Of a DNA stretch of 64,000 nucleotides, positions 1 to 7,034 are shown in pieces (positions within the stretch are counted from its first letter, which is position 1; each line of letters opens with the position of its first letter). Source of the DNA: Wenjunlia tyrosinilytica (lineage in GTDB: Bacteria > Actinomycetota > Actinomycetes > Streptomycetales > Streptomycetaceae); NCBI RefSeq assembly GCF_014646055.1, contig NZ_BMMS01000004.1, forward strand, positions 186,001 to 250,000, written 5' to 3'. Position numbers and translations under genes: made by a program. The notes beneath the pieces were generated by a model. It searched no databases, was not told the DNA's origin, and was given only the letters and a program-made list of their open reading frames with translations.

Positions 1-19
1 GTCGGTCATGGCGCGCAAG

Positions 20-721
20 CTACCGAACGGTACGCGAGGCCGGAAGGGCCGGAAGCCCGATGAAGTCCGCCATCCGCTCGACGGTGAAGCCGAAGAACTC
101 GTCGGCGGGATCGGCCGAGCCCACCAGATGGCCGAACAGCTCGAAACCGATCATCCCGAACAGCTGGGTCCAGGCCACCAGAGCACGGACGAGCACGGTC
201 AGGGGCATGTCCAGCCCGGCGGCCGCCGCGACCTGTCCGGCCTGAGCGGCCAGCCCTTCGGGCAGCTCGTCACCGGTGTCGGGCGGCGAGGCGTCCCGGA
301 CCACCCCCGCGAGTGCCAGAGCGACCCTGCCGGCGGGCTCGATCGTGGCCCGAGGGGCCTGGTAGCCCGGTACCGGTGAGCCGTAGATCAGGGCATATTC
401 ATGAGGGTGAGCCACGGCCCACCCCCGTACGGCGTGACACAGCGCCCGCCACCGCGCACGCGGCTCCTCGGCCGCCGCGGCGGCGGCCTCCGCGGTCTCC
501 CCGAGGGCGTCGTAGGCGTCGATGATCAGCGCGGTGAGCAGGTCGTCCCGGCTGGGGTAGTACCGGTACAGCGCGGAGGACACCATCCCCAGCTCCCGGG
601 CGACGGCCCGCAGCGAGAGCTTCTGCGCCCCCTGCTCGGCCAGCTGCCGTCGCGCCTCCTCCTTGATCTCGCGGGTGAGTTCGGCCCGCGCCCGTTCCCG
701 TGCCGTGCGGCTCGCATTCAT
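20..721 (-). CDS. TetR-family transcriptional regulator
   Basis: Predicted 233-aa DNA-binding repressor. Residues about 10-65 form a TetR-type helix-turn-helix (LSLRAVARELGM followed by ALYRYYPSRDDLL), and the rest is an all-helical ligand/dimerisation domain of the kind found in actinobacterial TetR regulators. The ATG at 721 was chosen because the upstream in-frame extension runs through the divergent promoter and lacks the helix pattern. The gene is divergent from the oxidoreductase at 825. The gap holds two copies of a 13-bp palindrome, so it probably represses both itself and that gene. The ligand is unknown. Confidence 0.9.
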   Translation of the reverse strand: MNASRTARERARAELTREIKEEARRQLAEQGAQKLSLRAVARELGMVSSALYRYYPSRDDLLTALIIDAYDALGETAEAAAAAAEEPRARWRALCHAVRGWAVAHPHEYALIYGSPVPGYQAPRATIEPAGRVALALAGVVRDASPPDTGDELPEGLAAQAGQVAAAAGLDMPLTVLVRALVAWTQLFGMIGFELFGHLVGSADPADEFFGFTVERMADFIGLPALPASRTVR

Positions 722-734
722 GGCACGAGTATAG

Positions 735-800
735 AGAGCACCGCTCTTGACAGTGAACAGCGCACACAAGCACACTGATCTCAAGAGAGAGCACCGCTCT
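735..800. promoter_or_regulatory. Paired TetR operators and promoter
   Basis: The 13-bp palindrome AGAGCACCGCTCT occurs at 735-747 and again at 788-800, where it extends to a 15-bp GAGAGC-ACC-GCTCTC. The centres are 53 bp apart, about five helical turns on the same face. A TTGACA -35 element for the rightward gene lies at 747-752, touching the first operator, with a weak -10 (CACACT) at 771-776. Binding of the adjacent TetR protein is inferred from position and symmetry. Confidence 0.7.
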
Positions 801-824
801 CCAAAGTGCCGAAGGAGCCCCGCC

Positions 825-1265
825 ATGCGTTACATCGAGCCCGACCGGTTCACCAGGAACGTCATGAACCCCCTGGTCGCGGGGCTGACCAAGCTCGGCA
901 TCAGCCTCATGGGCTCCAGGGTGCTCGCGGTGAAGGGCCGCAAGAGCGGCGAATGGCGCACCACCCCGGTCAACCTGCTCGCCCACGGCGGCGCCCACTA
1001 CCTGGTGGCCCCCCGAGGGCAGGCCCAGTGGGTGCGCAATCTGCGTGCGGCCGGCAGCGGTGAGCTGCGAGTGGGCCGCCGCACCGAGGCGTTCACCGCC
1101 AGCGAGCTCCCCGACGCAGACAAGACCCCGGTTCTGCGCGCCTATCTGGACAAGTGGGGCTGGGAGGTGGGCCAGTTCTTCGAGGGCGTGAAGAAGGACG
1201 CCTCCGACGCCCAGCTCGCGCGGATCGCCCCGGGCTTCCCGGTCTTCCGTGTGGAGATCGAATAG
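825..1265 (+). CDS. DDN-type deazaflavin (F420)-dependent oxidoreductase family protein
   Basis: 146-aa protein of the nitroreductase/deazaflavin-dependent (DDN/AclJ) family, a split beta-barrel fold that binds F420 or a related flavin. The diagnostic stretch is VLAVKGRKSGEWRTTPVNLL (about residues 27-46) followed by YLVAPRGQAQWVRNLRAAG. The ATG at 825 is preceded by GAAGGAG at 811-817, an ideal ribosome-binding site. It is transcribed away from the TetR gene and is its likely target. The substrate cannot be told from sequence. Confidence 0.88.
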   Translation: MRYIEPDRFTRNVMNPLVAGLTKLGISLMGSRVLAVKGRKSGEWRTTPVNLLAHGGAHYLVAPRGQAQWVRNLRAAGSGELRVGRRTEAFTASELPDADKTPVLRAYLDKWGWEVGQFFEGVKKDASDAQLARIAPGFPVFRVEIE

Positions 1266-1305
1266 CCGGGTCCGCGTGCGCGAGAGGCGTCACGGGTGCG
1301 CACAG

Positions 1306-1343
1306 CGCCGCGCCGCCCCTCCCGCGGGAGGGGCGGCGCGGCG
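1306..1343. terminator. Bidirectional terminator hairpin
   Basis: A perfect 19-bp GC-rich dyad (arms 1306-1324 and 1325-1343) lies between the converging oxidoreductase and guaA genes. There is no long T tract, as is common for terminators in this group. Confidence 0.85.
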
Positions 1344-1379
1344 ATTCTCGGACGGCGGAGCGCAGGTGACGGGGAGCCG

Positions 1380-2963
1380 CTACTCCCACTCGATGGTGCC
1401 CGGCGGCTTGCTGGTCACGTCGAGGACGACCCGGTTGACGTCCGGCACCTCGTTGGTGATGCGGGTGGAGATCTTCGCCAGCACGTCGTAGGGCAGGCGC
1501 GACCAGTCCGCCGTCATCGCGTCCTCGGAGGAGACCGGGCGCAGGACGACCGGGTGGCCGTAGGTGCGGCCGTCGCCCTGGACACCCACGCTGCGCACAT
1601 CCGCGAGCAGGACGACCGGGCACTGCCAGATCTCGCGGTCCAGGCCCGCGGTGGTCAGCTCCTCGCGGGCAATGGCGTCGGCCTCGCGGAGCAGGTCCAG
1701 GCGCTCCCCGGTGACCTCGCCGATGATGCGGATGCCGAGGCCGGGGCCGGGGAACGGCTGACGCCAGACGATCTCCGACGGCAGGCCGAGCTCCTCGCCG
1801 ACCTTGCGGACCTCGTCCTTGAACAGGCGCCGCAGGGGCTCCACGAGCTGGAACTGGAGGTCCTCGGGGAGGCCGCCCACATTGTGGTGGGACTTGATGT
1901 TGGCGGTGCCGGTGCCGCCGCCGGACTCGACGACGTCCGGGTAGAGCGTGCCCTGGACCAGGAACTCCACCTGCTCGCCGTGGGCACCCGCCTCGGCGAC
2001 GACCTCGGCGGCCGCCCGCTCGAAGACGCGGATGAACTCACGGCCGATGATCTTGCGCTTCTCCTCGGGGTCGGTGGCCCCGGCGAGCGCGTCGAGGAAG
2101 CGCTCCTGCGCGTCCACGACCTTCAGCTGGACGCCGGTCGCGGCCACGAAGTCCTTCTCGACCTGCTCGGCCTCGCCCTTGCGCAGCAGGCCGTGGTCGA
2201 CGAAGACACAGGTCAGCTGGTCGCCGACGGCCTTCTGCACGAGGGCGGCGGCGACGGCGGAGTCCACACCGCCGGAAAGGCCGCAGACGACCCTCTTGCT
2301 GCCGACCTGGGCGCGGATGGCCTCGACGGACTCCTCGACGACGTTGTGCGTGGTCCAGGAGGGACCGAGCCCGGCTCCGCGGTAGAGGAAGTGCTCCAGC
2401 AGCTGCTGGCCGTGCGTGGAGTGCAGCACCTCGGGGTGGTACTGGACGCCGTACAGCCTGGCCTCGTTGTTCTCGAACGCGGCGACGGGGGCGCGCTCGG
2501 TGGTCGCGGTGACCGTGAAGCCCTCGGGGGCGGCGGAGCAGGCGTCGCCGTGCGACATCCACACCGACTGCTCGTCCGGGGTGCCCTCGAAGAGCGTGGA
2601 GCCCTGCTTGGTCACGGTGAGCGGGGTGCGGCCGTACTCGCGCAGGCCGGTGTTGGCGACGGTGCCGCCCAGGGCGAGCGCCATGGCCTGGAAGCCGTAG
2701 CAGATGCCGAAGACCGGGATCCCGGCGTCGAAGATCTCCCGCCCGAGCTGCGGGGCGCCCTCGGCGTAGACGGAGGAGGGGCCGCCGGAGAGGATGATCG
2801 CCTTGGGCCGCTTGGCCAGGATCTCCTCGACGGGCATGGTGTGCGGGACGATCTCGCTGTACACCCGGGCTTCGCGTACGCGGCGGGCGATGAGCTGCGC
2901 GTACTGGGCCCCGAAGTCCACTACGAGGACCGTGTCGGGGGCTGACGGGGACGCTGATGCCAC
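1380..2963 (-). CDS. guaA: GMP synthase (glutamine-hydrolysing)
   Basis: 527-aa cytoplasmic enzyme that aminates XMP to GMP using glutamine and ATP, the last step of guanine nucleotide synthesis. The N-terminal class I glutaminase domain has its nucleophile Cys near residue 88 in GICYGFQ and the HPE triad motif in [10 protein letters not shown]. The ATP-pyrophosphatase P-loop [12 protein letters not shown] follows, then the C-terminal dimerisation domain ending KPPGTIEWE. The GTG at 2963 is chosen because GGAAGG sits just upstream and the protein then starts [17 protein letters not shown], as in relatives. It works with guaB (23.9-25.4 kb). Confidence 0.97.
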   Translation of the reverse strand: MASASPSAPDTVLVVDFGAQYAQLIARRVREARVYSEIVPHTMPVEEILAKRPKAIILSGGPSSVYAEGAPQLGREIFDAGIPVFGICYGFQAMALALGGTVANTGLREYGRTPLTVTKQGSTLFEGTPDEQSVWMSHGDACSAAPEGFTVTATTERAPVAAFENNEARLYGVQYHPEVLHSTHGQQLLEHFLYRGAGLGPSWTTHNVVEESVEAIRAQVGSKRVVCGLSGGVDSAVAAALVQKAVGDQLTCVFVDHGLLRKGEAEQVEKDFVAATGVQLKVVDAQERFLDALAGATDPEEKRKIIGREFIRVFERAAAEVVAEAGAHGEQVEFLVQGTLYPDVVESGGGTGTANIKSHHNVGGLPEDLQFQLVEPLRRLFKDEVRKVGEELGLPSEIVWRQPFPGPGLGIRIIGEVTGERLDLLREADAIAREELTTAGLDREIWQCPVVLLADVRSVGVQGDGRTYGHPVVLRPVSSEDAMTADWSRLPYDVLAKISTRITNEVPDVNRVVLDVTSKPPGTIEWE

Positions 2964-3100
2964 GGGCGGCCTTCCGGCGATGTTCAAGGGGGTCGCGGCC
3001 AATTCTACCGTCGGCCGGGTACCACCGGTGAACGTGCCAGACGTCTCAGCATCCGGGCGGTGAGTGGCCAGCGGCCGGAGCGGCGGTCCATACTGAGCGC

Positions 3101-3169
3101 ATGTTCCGCGACACATTCGACTTTACCTATGGCACCGGCTGGTCCGGCTGCCATGGCGAGCGTGCGTGA
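3101..3169 (+). CDS. Aromatic-rich leader peptide of an attenuator
   Basis: A 22-codon reading frame starts with ATG and contains Phe at 2, 6 and 8, Tyr at 10 and Trp at 14 ([11 protein letters not shown] then TGWSG), so five of 22 residues are the end products of chorismate. It includes the otherwise rare codons TTT and ACA. A CATACT -10-like hexamer at 3089-3094 would start transcription at or beside the ATG, so translation may be leaderless. The frame ends 23 nt before a strong terminator hairpin and 102 nt before the chorismate mutase gene. Function as a ribosome-stalling leader is inferred. Confidence 0.6.
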   Translation: MFRDTFDFTYGTGWSGCHGERA

Positions 3170-3192
3170 AGCGGAGATACGCAGACTTCCCA

Positions 3193-3228
3193 TCAGGCGC
3201 CCCGGGCCACTCGGCCCGGGGCGCCTGA
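3193..3228 (+). terminator. Attenuator terminator hairpin upstream of chorismate mutase
   Basis: A perfect 16-bp stem (3193-3208 with 3213-3228) has a 4-nt loop and is followed by CGTTT. It lies inside the leader of the chorismate mutase gene, where no upstream plus-strand gene other than the leader peptide needs terminating. An alternative antiterminator can form because TGGTCCGG at 3140-3147 pairs over 8 bp (one G-U) with CCGGGCCA at 3202-3209, consuming the terminator's left arm. The segment 3131-3152 can fold on itself as a pause hairpin. Confidence 0.65.
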
Positions 3229-3271
3229 CGTTTCCGGACCGGCCGGGACCACACATCCAGGAGACGGCAGC

Positions 3272-3556
3272 ATGAGCACCGGAACCAGCACCGAGGTCAT
3301 GGACGAGAAGGCCGCCGCCGCGATCATCGCCGGCGCGCGCGAGCGCATCGACGGGCTCGACGGGCAGATCCTCGAGTTGATCAAAGCACGGATCGGCGTC
3401 TCGGCCGAGGTGCAGCGGGCACGCTTGGCCTCGGGCGGGCGCAGGCTCTCGCTCAACCGCGAGATGGAGATCCTCCAGCGCTACAGCGACGCTCTCGGCA
3501 GGCCGGGCACCACGCTGGCGATGACACTGCTGGAGCTGTGCCGCGGAAAGGTATGA
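3272..3556 (+). CDS. Chorismate mutase (AroQ type)
   Basis: 94-aa all-helical mutase converting chorismate to prephenate, the branch point to Phe and Tyr. The single-domain AroQ pattern is visible in ERIDGLDGQILELIKARI, VQRARLASGGRRLSLNREME and the C-terminal LLELCRGKV. No prephenate dehydratase or dehydrogenase domain is fused. The ATG at 3272 follows AGGAG at 3259-3263. It is divergent from guaA and preceded by the leader peptide and hairpin described separately, so expression is probably tuned to aromatic amino-acid supply. Confidence 0.9.
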   Translation: MSTGTSTEVMDEKAAAAIIAGARERIDGLDGQILELIKARIGVSAEVQRARLASGGRRLSLNREMEILQRYSDALGRPGTTLAMTLLELCRGKV

Positions 3557-3742
3557 GCGGCGGCGGCGCGGGGCGGGGACCGGCGGCGCGGAAGGGCCGG
3601 GCCGCCCTTGCGGGGCCGGGACGTTCACCCGTACGGCGCGTGACCGGTTTCGAGCCATGTCGTTGGACCCGTTGTCCGTGCCAGCCAGGGGCGGCCATCC
3701 CGTCGGGGACGGGACAGCAACCACGCGTGGACACCGCCAGTC

Positions 3743-3795
3743 CACCGGAACGATGAGACGGGCCTCACGGCCCGTCGTGGGACCTCGTTCCGGTG
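3743..3795. terminator. Nested double hairpin
   Basis: The outer stem pairs 3743-3753 with 3785-3795 (11 bp). The inner stem pairs 3757-3764 with 3769-3776 (8 bp, loop TCAC). It lies about 190 nt downstream of chorismate mutase and could terminate that transcript or be part of a structured RNA. Confidence 0.45.
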
Positions 3796-3842
3796 ATGTG
3801 ACCGGTCAGCAGGGGACAGCAGCCCGGTCACGACTGAGGAAG

Positions 3843-3876
3843 GCGGTCGGTTCCGGGGACGCCTGGAACCGACCGC
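3843..3876. terminator. 12-bp hairpin
   Basis: A perfect 12-bp stem (3843-3854 with 3865-3876) has a 10-nt loop. It resembles a factor-independent terminator without a T tract. Confidence 0.45.
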
Positions 3877-4216
3877 TCCGCGGTGGGCGATGCCTCAGAG
3901 TACTCATGATCAACACGGATGACGTGCAGCGGCGCACTATGGACTGGGCGGAAACGGTTGCGCCAACCGAACGAGGTCGAGCACGATAACCGCAGTAGTC
4001 CCAACTCCTCAATTGGTACAGGCCAATTGGTGCGCCGCACTCGCGTGAGCGCACCACCGCCCAACGTAATCGAATACGGTTGTCGGACGATGAATTCCGC
4101 GCGCTTTTCCGCGTCGCGGCGGTTCCCCGAGGACCGTGGACCCGCAGGCCAGCGGCGCTCCCCCCGGCGCCGCACGCCAGCACCGGCGCTGCCCTGACGC
4201 CGTGTGCTGACAGCCG

Positions 4217-4255
4217 AGGCCCTGCGCCCGGAATTCAATTCCCGGCGCGGGGCCT
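4217..4255 (+). terminator. Terminator-like hairpin with pyrimidine tail
   Basis: A 19-bp stem (4217-4235 with 4237-4255), with one G-U and one mismatch, is followed by TCGCTTTCTCT. No annotated gene ends just upstream, so it may close an unannotated RNA transcribed on the plus strand. Confidence 0.45.
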
Positions 4256-4379
4256 TCGCTTTCTCTGGCGGAATGTCATCTTCTGTTTCGGGATCGAAGA
4301 GACATCGGCACGGCATCGGCCAGGTATCAGCCTTGGCAAAAGGATTGCCCTGCGTGGTCGTCCCCGCAATCATGCGGGG

Positions 4380-5144
4380 ATGCCGAATACCGCGTTGTCA
4401 AGCCGCGTCCCCGCTGTCGGCGTGCACGCCGCTCTCGCCGCGGCCTGGCAGGCCGAGGGCACCCTGCGTGAGCCCTACGGCGGTGGCGCCGCCACCCTGC
4501 CCGGAGTGCGGGTCATGGCCTCGGGCCTGCCCGATGCCCGGTGGTGGAACAACGGGGATGTCGAGCGGCCGGATTTCGACCTTGACGCGGTCCGCGCCTG
4601 GTACGAGGGGCGCGCCGACGAGTGGGGCCTGCGCGTGCCCGCCGGGATGGAGTGGCGGCACGGCGGGACCAAGCTGACTCGCCAGCGCTGCATGGGCCTG
4701 TTTCCCGAGGCGTTCCGCCCGGCGCCGCGCACCGATGCAGTAACGATTCGCCGTGCGGGGCCCGAGGACGTGGAGGCCTTCGCCCATGTCGACGCCACCG
4801 CCTTCGGCGACCCGCCGCAGCGCACCCGCTCCTGGTGCGAGCCCCAGCTGACCAGCGGCGATCCCCGCTTCCACCTTGTCCTGGCCGAGATCGACGGCGA
4901 TCCGATCGGGGTCGCCACGGCGGTGCGGACCGGCGAGAGCGTGGCGGTCTTCGGTGTCGGGGTGCTCGAGGAGGCGCGCCGCCGCGGGATCGGCAGCGCG
5001 CTCACCTCCGTGCTCGTGGCCGAGGCCTTCCACGACGGGGCCAGGCTCTCCGTGCTCAACCCCGACACCCGGGCCGCTGCCCGCCTCTACGCCGGACTCG
5101 GCTTCGTGGAGAGCGGCGGCCTCGACATCTACGTCGCGCTGTAG
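4380..5144 (+). CDS. GNAT-family N-acetyltransferase
   Basis: 254-aa protein. The C-terminal half (from about residue 121, TIRRAGPEDVEAFAHVD) is a GNAT acetyl-CoA-binding domain with the signature RRRGIGSALTSVLVAEAF and the terminal DTRAAARLYAGLGFVESG. The N-terminal half (LAAAWQAEGT ... DARWWNNGDV) is of unrecognised type. The ATG at 4380 sits immediately after a hairpin (4362-4367 with 4374-4379) that overlaps the only purine-rich stretch, so the start is uncertain or translation is structure-controlled. The substrate is unknown. Confidence 0.8.
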   Translation: MPNTALSSRVPAVGVHAALAAAWQAEGTLREPYGGGAATLPGVRVMASGLPDARWWNNGDVERPDFDLDAVRAWYEGRADEWGLRVPAGMEWRHGGTKLTRQRCMGLFPEAFRPAPRTDAVTIRRAGPEDVEAFAHVDATAFGDPPQRTRSWCEPQLTSGDPRFHLVLAEIDGDPIGVATAVRTGESVAVFGVGVLEEARRRGIGSALTSVLVAEAFHDGARLSVLNPDTRAAARLYAGLGFVESGGLDIYVAL

Positions 5145-5300
5145 TCGGCTGCGTCCGGCCGCCGACGGCGGCTTGGCGCTGCCGACGGCGGCTTCGCGCT
5201 GCCGACGGCGGCTTCGCGCCGTGGTCGGCGGCTTCGCGCCGTGGTCGGCGGCTTCGCGCTGTCGTCGGCTACTTCTCGCTGTGGTCGGCGTCGTAGTCGT
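5141..5300. repeat. 20-bp tandem repeat array
   Basis: About eight head-to-tail units of 20 bp, with consensus near GCCGACGGCGGCTTCGCGCT. Three nearly identical copies lie at 5161-5220 and more degenerate copies (GTGGTCGGCGGCTTCGCGCC type) at 5221-5300. The array bridges the converging GNAT and GMC genes and runs into the last codons of the latter. Confidence 0.8.
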
Positions 5301-7020
5301 AGCGCAGGGCGGCGAAGGCGCCCTGCGGCACGGCCGGGTTCTTCGGGGCCACCGGGGTCAGCCGCCGGTAGCCCTCGCCCTGCCGCGGACGCGGGTCCTC
5401 CTCGCCGTTGTTGGGCCAGAAGGACATCGCGCGCTCGGCCTGCGCCGTGATCGTCAGCGAGGGGTTGACCCCGAGGTTCGCCGAGACCGCCGAGCCGTCC
5501 ACCACATGGATGCCGGGGTACCCGTGCACGCGGTGGTAGGGGTCGACGACCCCGTGCTCGGCGTCCGCGCCGATCGGGCAGCCGCCCAGGAAGTGCGCGG
5601 TCATGGGGATGTTGAAGATGTCGCCGACCGTGCCGCCGGGGAAGCCGTTGATGTCCTCGGCGATCAGCGAGGCCGCCTGCTGCGCCTCGGGGATCCAGTT
5701 CGGGTTGGGCGTGCCGTGGCCCTGCCGTGAGCTGAGCCTTCCCTTGCCGAGTCCCTTGCGGCTCAGGTACGTGGTCAGCGAGTTGTCGTGTGTCTGCATG
5801 ACCAGGCCGATGATGGTCCGCTCCGACCAGCGGCGCTTGGACATCGAGCGGACGAAGACACCGGGGTGCGCGGCGGCCAGCGCCAGGAAGCGCAGCCAGC
5901 GCGGGCCTCGTCCGTCGCCCGGCACCTGGATGGTGGACATGAAGCCCATGGCGTTCGAGCCCTTGCCGTAGCGGACCGGCTCGATGTGGGTGGTGGCGTT
6001 GGGGTGGATCGACGAGGTGATGGCGACACCGCGGGTGAAGTCCGGGCGCTGCTTGTAGCGGCGGCCGGTGGTCTGGGAGCCGACCAGCGCCTCGGAGTTG
6101 GTGCGGGTCAGCTCGCCGAGGCGCGCCGACAGGCGGGGCAGGCGGCCCGAGTCGCGCATGGCGTGCAGGAGGGTCTGCGTGCCGTAGGTCCCCGCGGCCA
6201 CGACGACCTGCGGGGCACGCAGGGTCCGCGCCTTCGACCTGGGCTTGTCGGTCGGGACCGTGCGCACGGCGTAGCCGCCGTCCACGTGCTCGGCCAGGCC
6301 CGTCACGGTGGTCATGGGGTGGACCTCGGCCCCCGCCTTCTCCGCGAGGTGGAGGTAGTTCTCGTTCAGGGTGTTCTTCGCGCCCCAGCGGCAGCCGGTC
6401 ATGCACTCGCCGCACTCGGTGCAGGCCCGCCGCTTGGGGCCCGCGCCGCCGAAGTACGGGTCCTCGACCTCACCGCCGGGCTCGGCCCCGGCCGTGCCGT
6501 CGGCGTCCTTGCCGTCTCCGAAGAAGACCCCGACCGGTGCCAGGTGGAAGGTCTCGCCGACGCCCATCCGCTCGGCGGCGCGTCTGAGGTGCACATCGGC
6601 GGGGGTGACGGTCGGGTTGAGCCGGACCCCGAGCATGCGCTTGGCCTGCGCGTAGTACGGGGAGAGCTCGTCCTTCCAGTCGGTGATGCCCGCCCACTGG
6701 GGGTCGTCGAAGAAGGGGTCCAGGGGCTCGTAGAGGGTGTTGGCGTAGTTGAGCGACCCGCCGCCGACGCCCGCGCCCGCGAGGACGAGGACGTCGCGCA
6801 GCAGGTGGATCCGCTGGATGCCGAAGAGCCCGAGGGCCGGTGCCCACAGGTAGTTGCGGACGTCCCAGGAGTTCTTGGGCAGGGTCTGCGCAGTGAACCG
6901 CCGCCCCGCCTCGAGCACGCCGACCCGGTAGCCCTTCTCGGACAGGCGCAGAGCCGAGACGCAGCCGCCGAAGCCGGACCCGATGACGATGACGTCGTAG
7001 TCGTAACCGCTGCCGCTCAA
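5269..7020 (-). CDS. GMC-family FAD oxidoreductase, cholesterol-oxidase-like
   Basis: 583-aa flavoenzyme. The N-terminal Rossmann motif is VIVIGSGFGGCVSALRL and the second FAD contact is AGAGVGGGSLNYANTLY. The C-terminal GMC segment (GGCPIGADAEHGVVDP ... NPSLTITAQAERA) carries the usual catalytic His/Asn region. A Cys cluster of the form C-x2-C-x2-C-x3-C (CTECGECMTGC) lies around residue 185, as in ChoD-like actinobacterial proteins. The TTG at 7020 is chosen because AGGGGG lies 6 nt upstream and the FAD motif starts at once. It follows the dehydrogenase gene by 14 nt, so they are probably co-transcribed. A sterol substrate is inference only. Confidence 0.88.
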   Translation of the reverse strand: MSGSGYDYDVIVIGSGFGGCVSALRLSEKGYRVGVLEAGRRFTAQTLPKNSWDVRNYLWAPALGLFGIQRIHLLRDVLVLAGAGVGGGSLNYANTLYEPLDPFFDDPQWAGITDWKDELSPYYAQAKRMLGVRLNPTVTPADVHLRRAAERMGVGETFHLAPVGVFFGDGKDADGTAGAEPGGEVEDPYFGGAGPKRRACTECGECMTGCRWGAKNTLNENYLHLAEKAGAEVHPMTTVTGLAEHVDGGYAVRTVPTDKPRSKARTLRAPQVVVAAGTYGTQTLLHAMRDSGRLPRLSARLGELTRTNSEALVGSQTTGRRYKQRPDFTRGVAITSSIHPNATTHIEPVRYGKGSNAMGFMSTIQVPGDGRGPRWLRFLALAAAHPGVFVRSMSKRRWSERTIIGLVMQTHDNSLTTYLSRKGLGKGRLSSRQGHGTPNPNWIPEAQQAASLIAEDINGFPGGTVGDIFNIPMTAHFLGGCPIGADAEHGVVDPYHRVHGYPGIHVVDGSAVSANLGVNPSLTITAQAERAMSFWPNNGEEDPRPRQGEGYRRLTPVAPKNPAVPQGAFAALRYDYDADHSEK

Positions 7021-7034
7021 CGATCCCCCTGGGA

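Larger units (their letters stand above)
3557..4379. other. Long intergenic region with several strong hairpins
   Basis: No convincing protein gene is seen in these 823 bases: frames on either strand lack codon bias, ribosome sites and recognisable motifs. The region does carry strong secondary structure. There is a nested hairpin at 3743-3795, a 12-bp stem at 3843-3876 and a terminator-like stem at 4217-4255. Around 3960-4090 it is less GC-rich than its surroundings, with CAATTGG and CCAATTGG near 4013-4030. An untranslated RNA is possible. No tRNA T-loop motif was found. Confidence 0.5.

Noticed and set aside
1296-2945. 549-codon plus-strand frame opposite guaA
   Set aside because: Antisense shadow of a conserved gene, with no ribosome site or recognisable domain.
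3005-3745. Minus-strand frame over the chorismate mutase leader and gene
   Set aside because: It overlaps a conserved plus-strand gene and its leader; antisense shadow only.
3657-3989. Possible 110-aa plus-strand gene in the structured intergenic region
   Set aside because: No ribosome site, poor codon bias, and it runs through two strong hairpins.
3960-4100. Search for a tRNA gene in the A/T-richer stretch
   Set aside because: No T-loop motif and no acceptor-stem pairing consistent with a tRNA.
3828-4373. Possible 181-aa minus-strand gene opposite the same region
   Set aside because: Composition is random-like, there are no motifs, and it spans the GNAT start region and the terminator-like stem.
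4358-4387. Single sequence resembling a type I-E CRISPR repeat (CCCCGC ... GCGGGGAT)
   Set aside because: Only one copy, the loop is 6 rather than 4 nt, and no spacers or cas genes are present; it is better read as a start-site hairpin.
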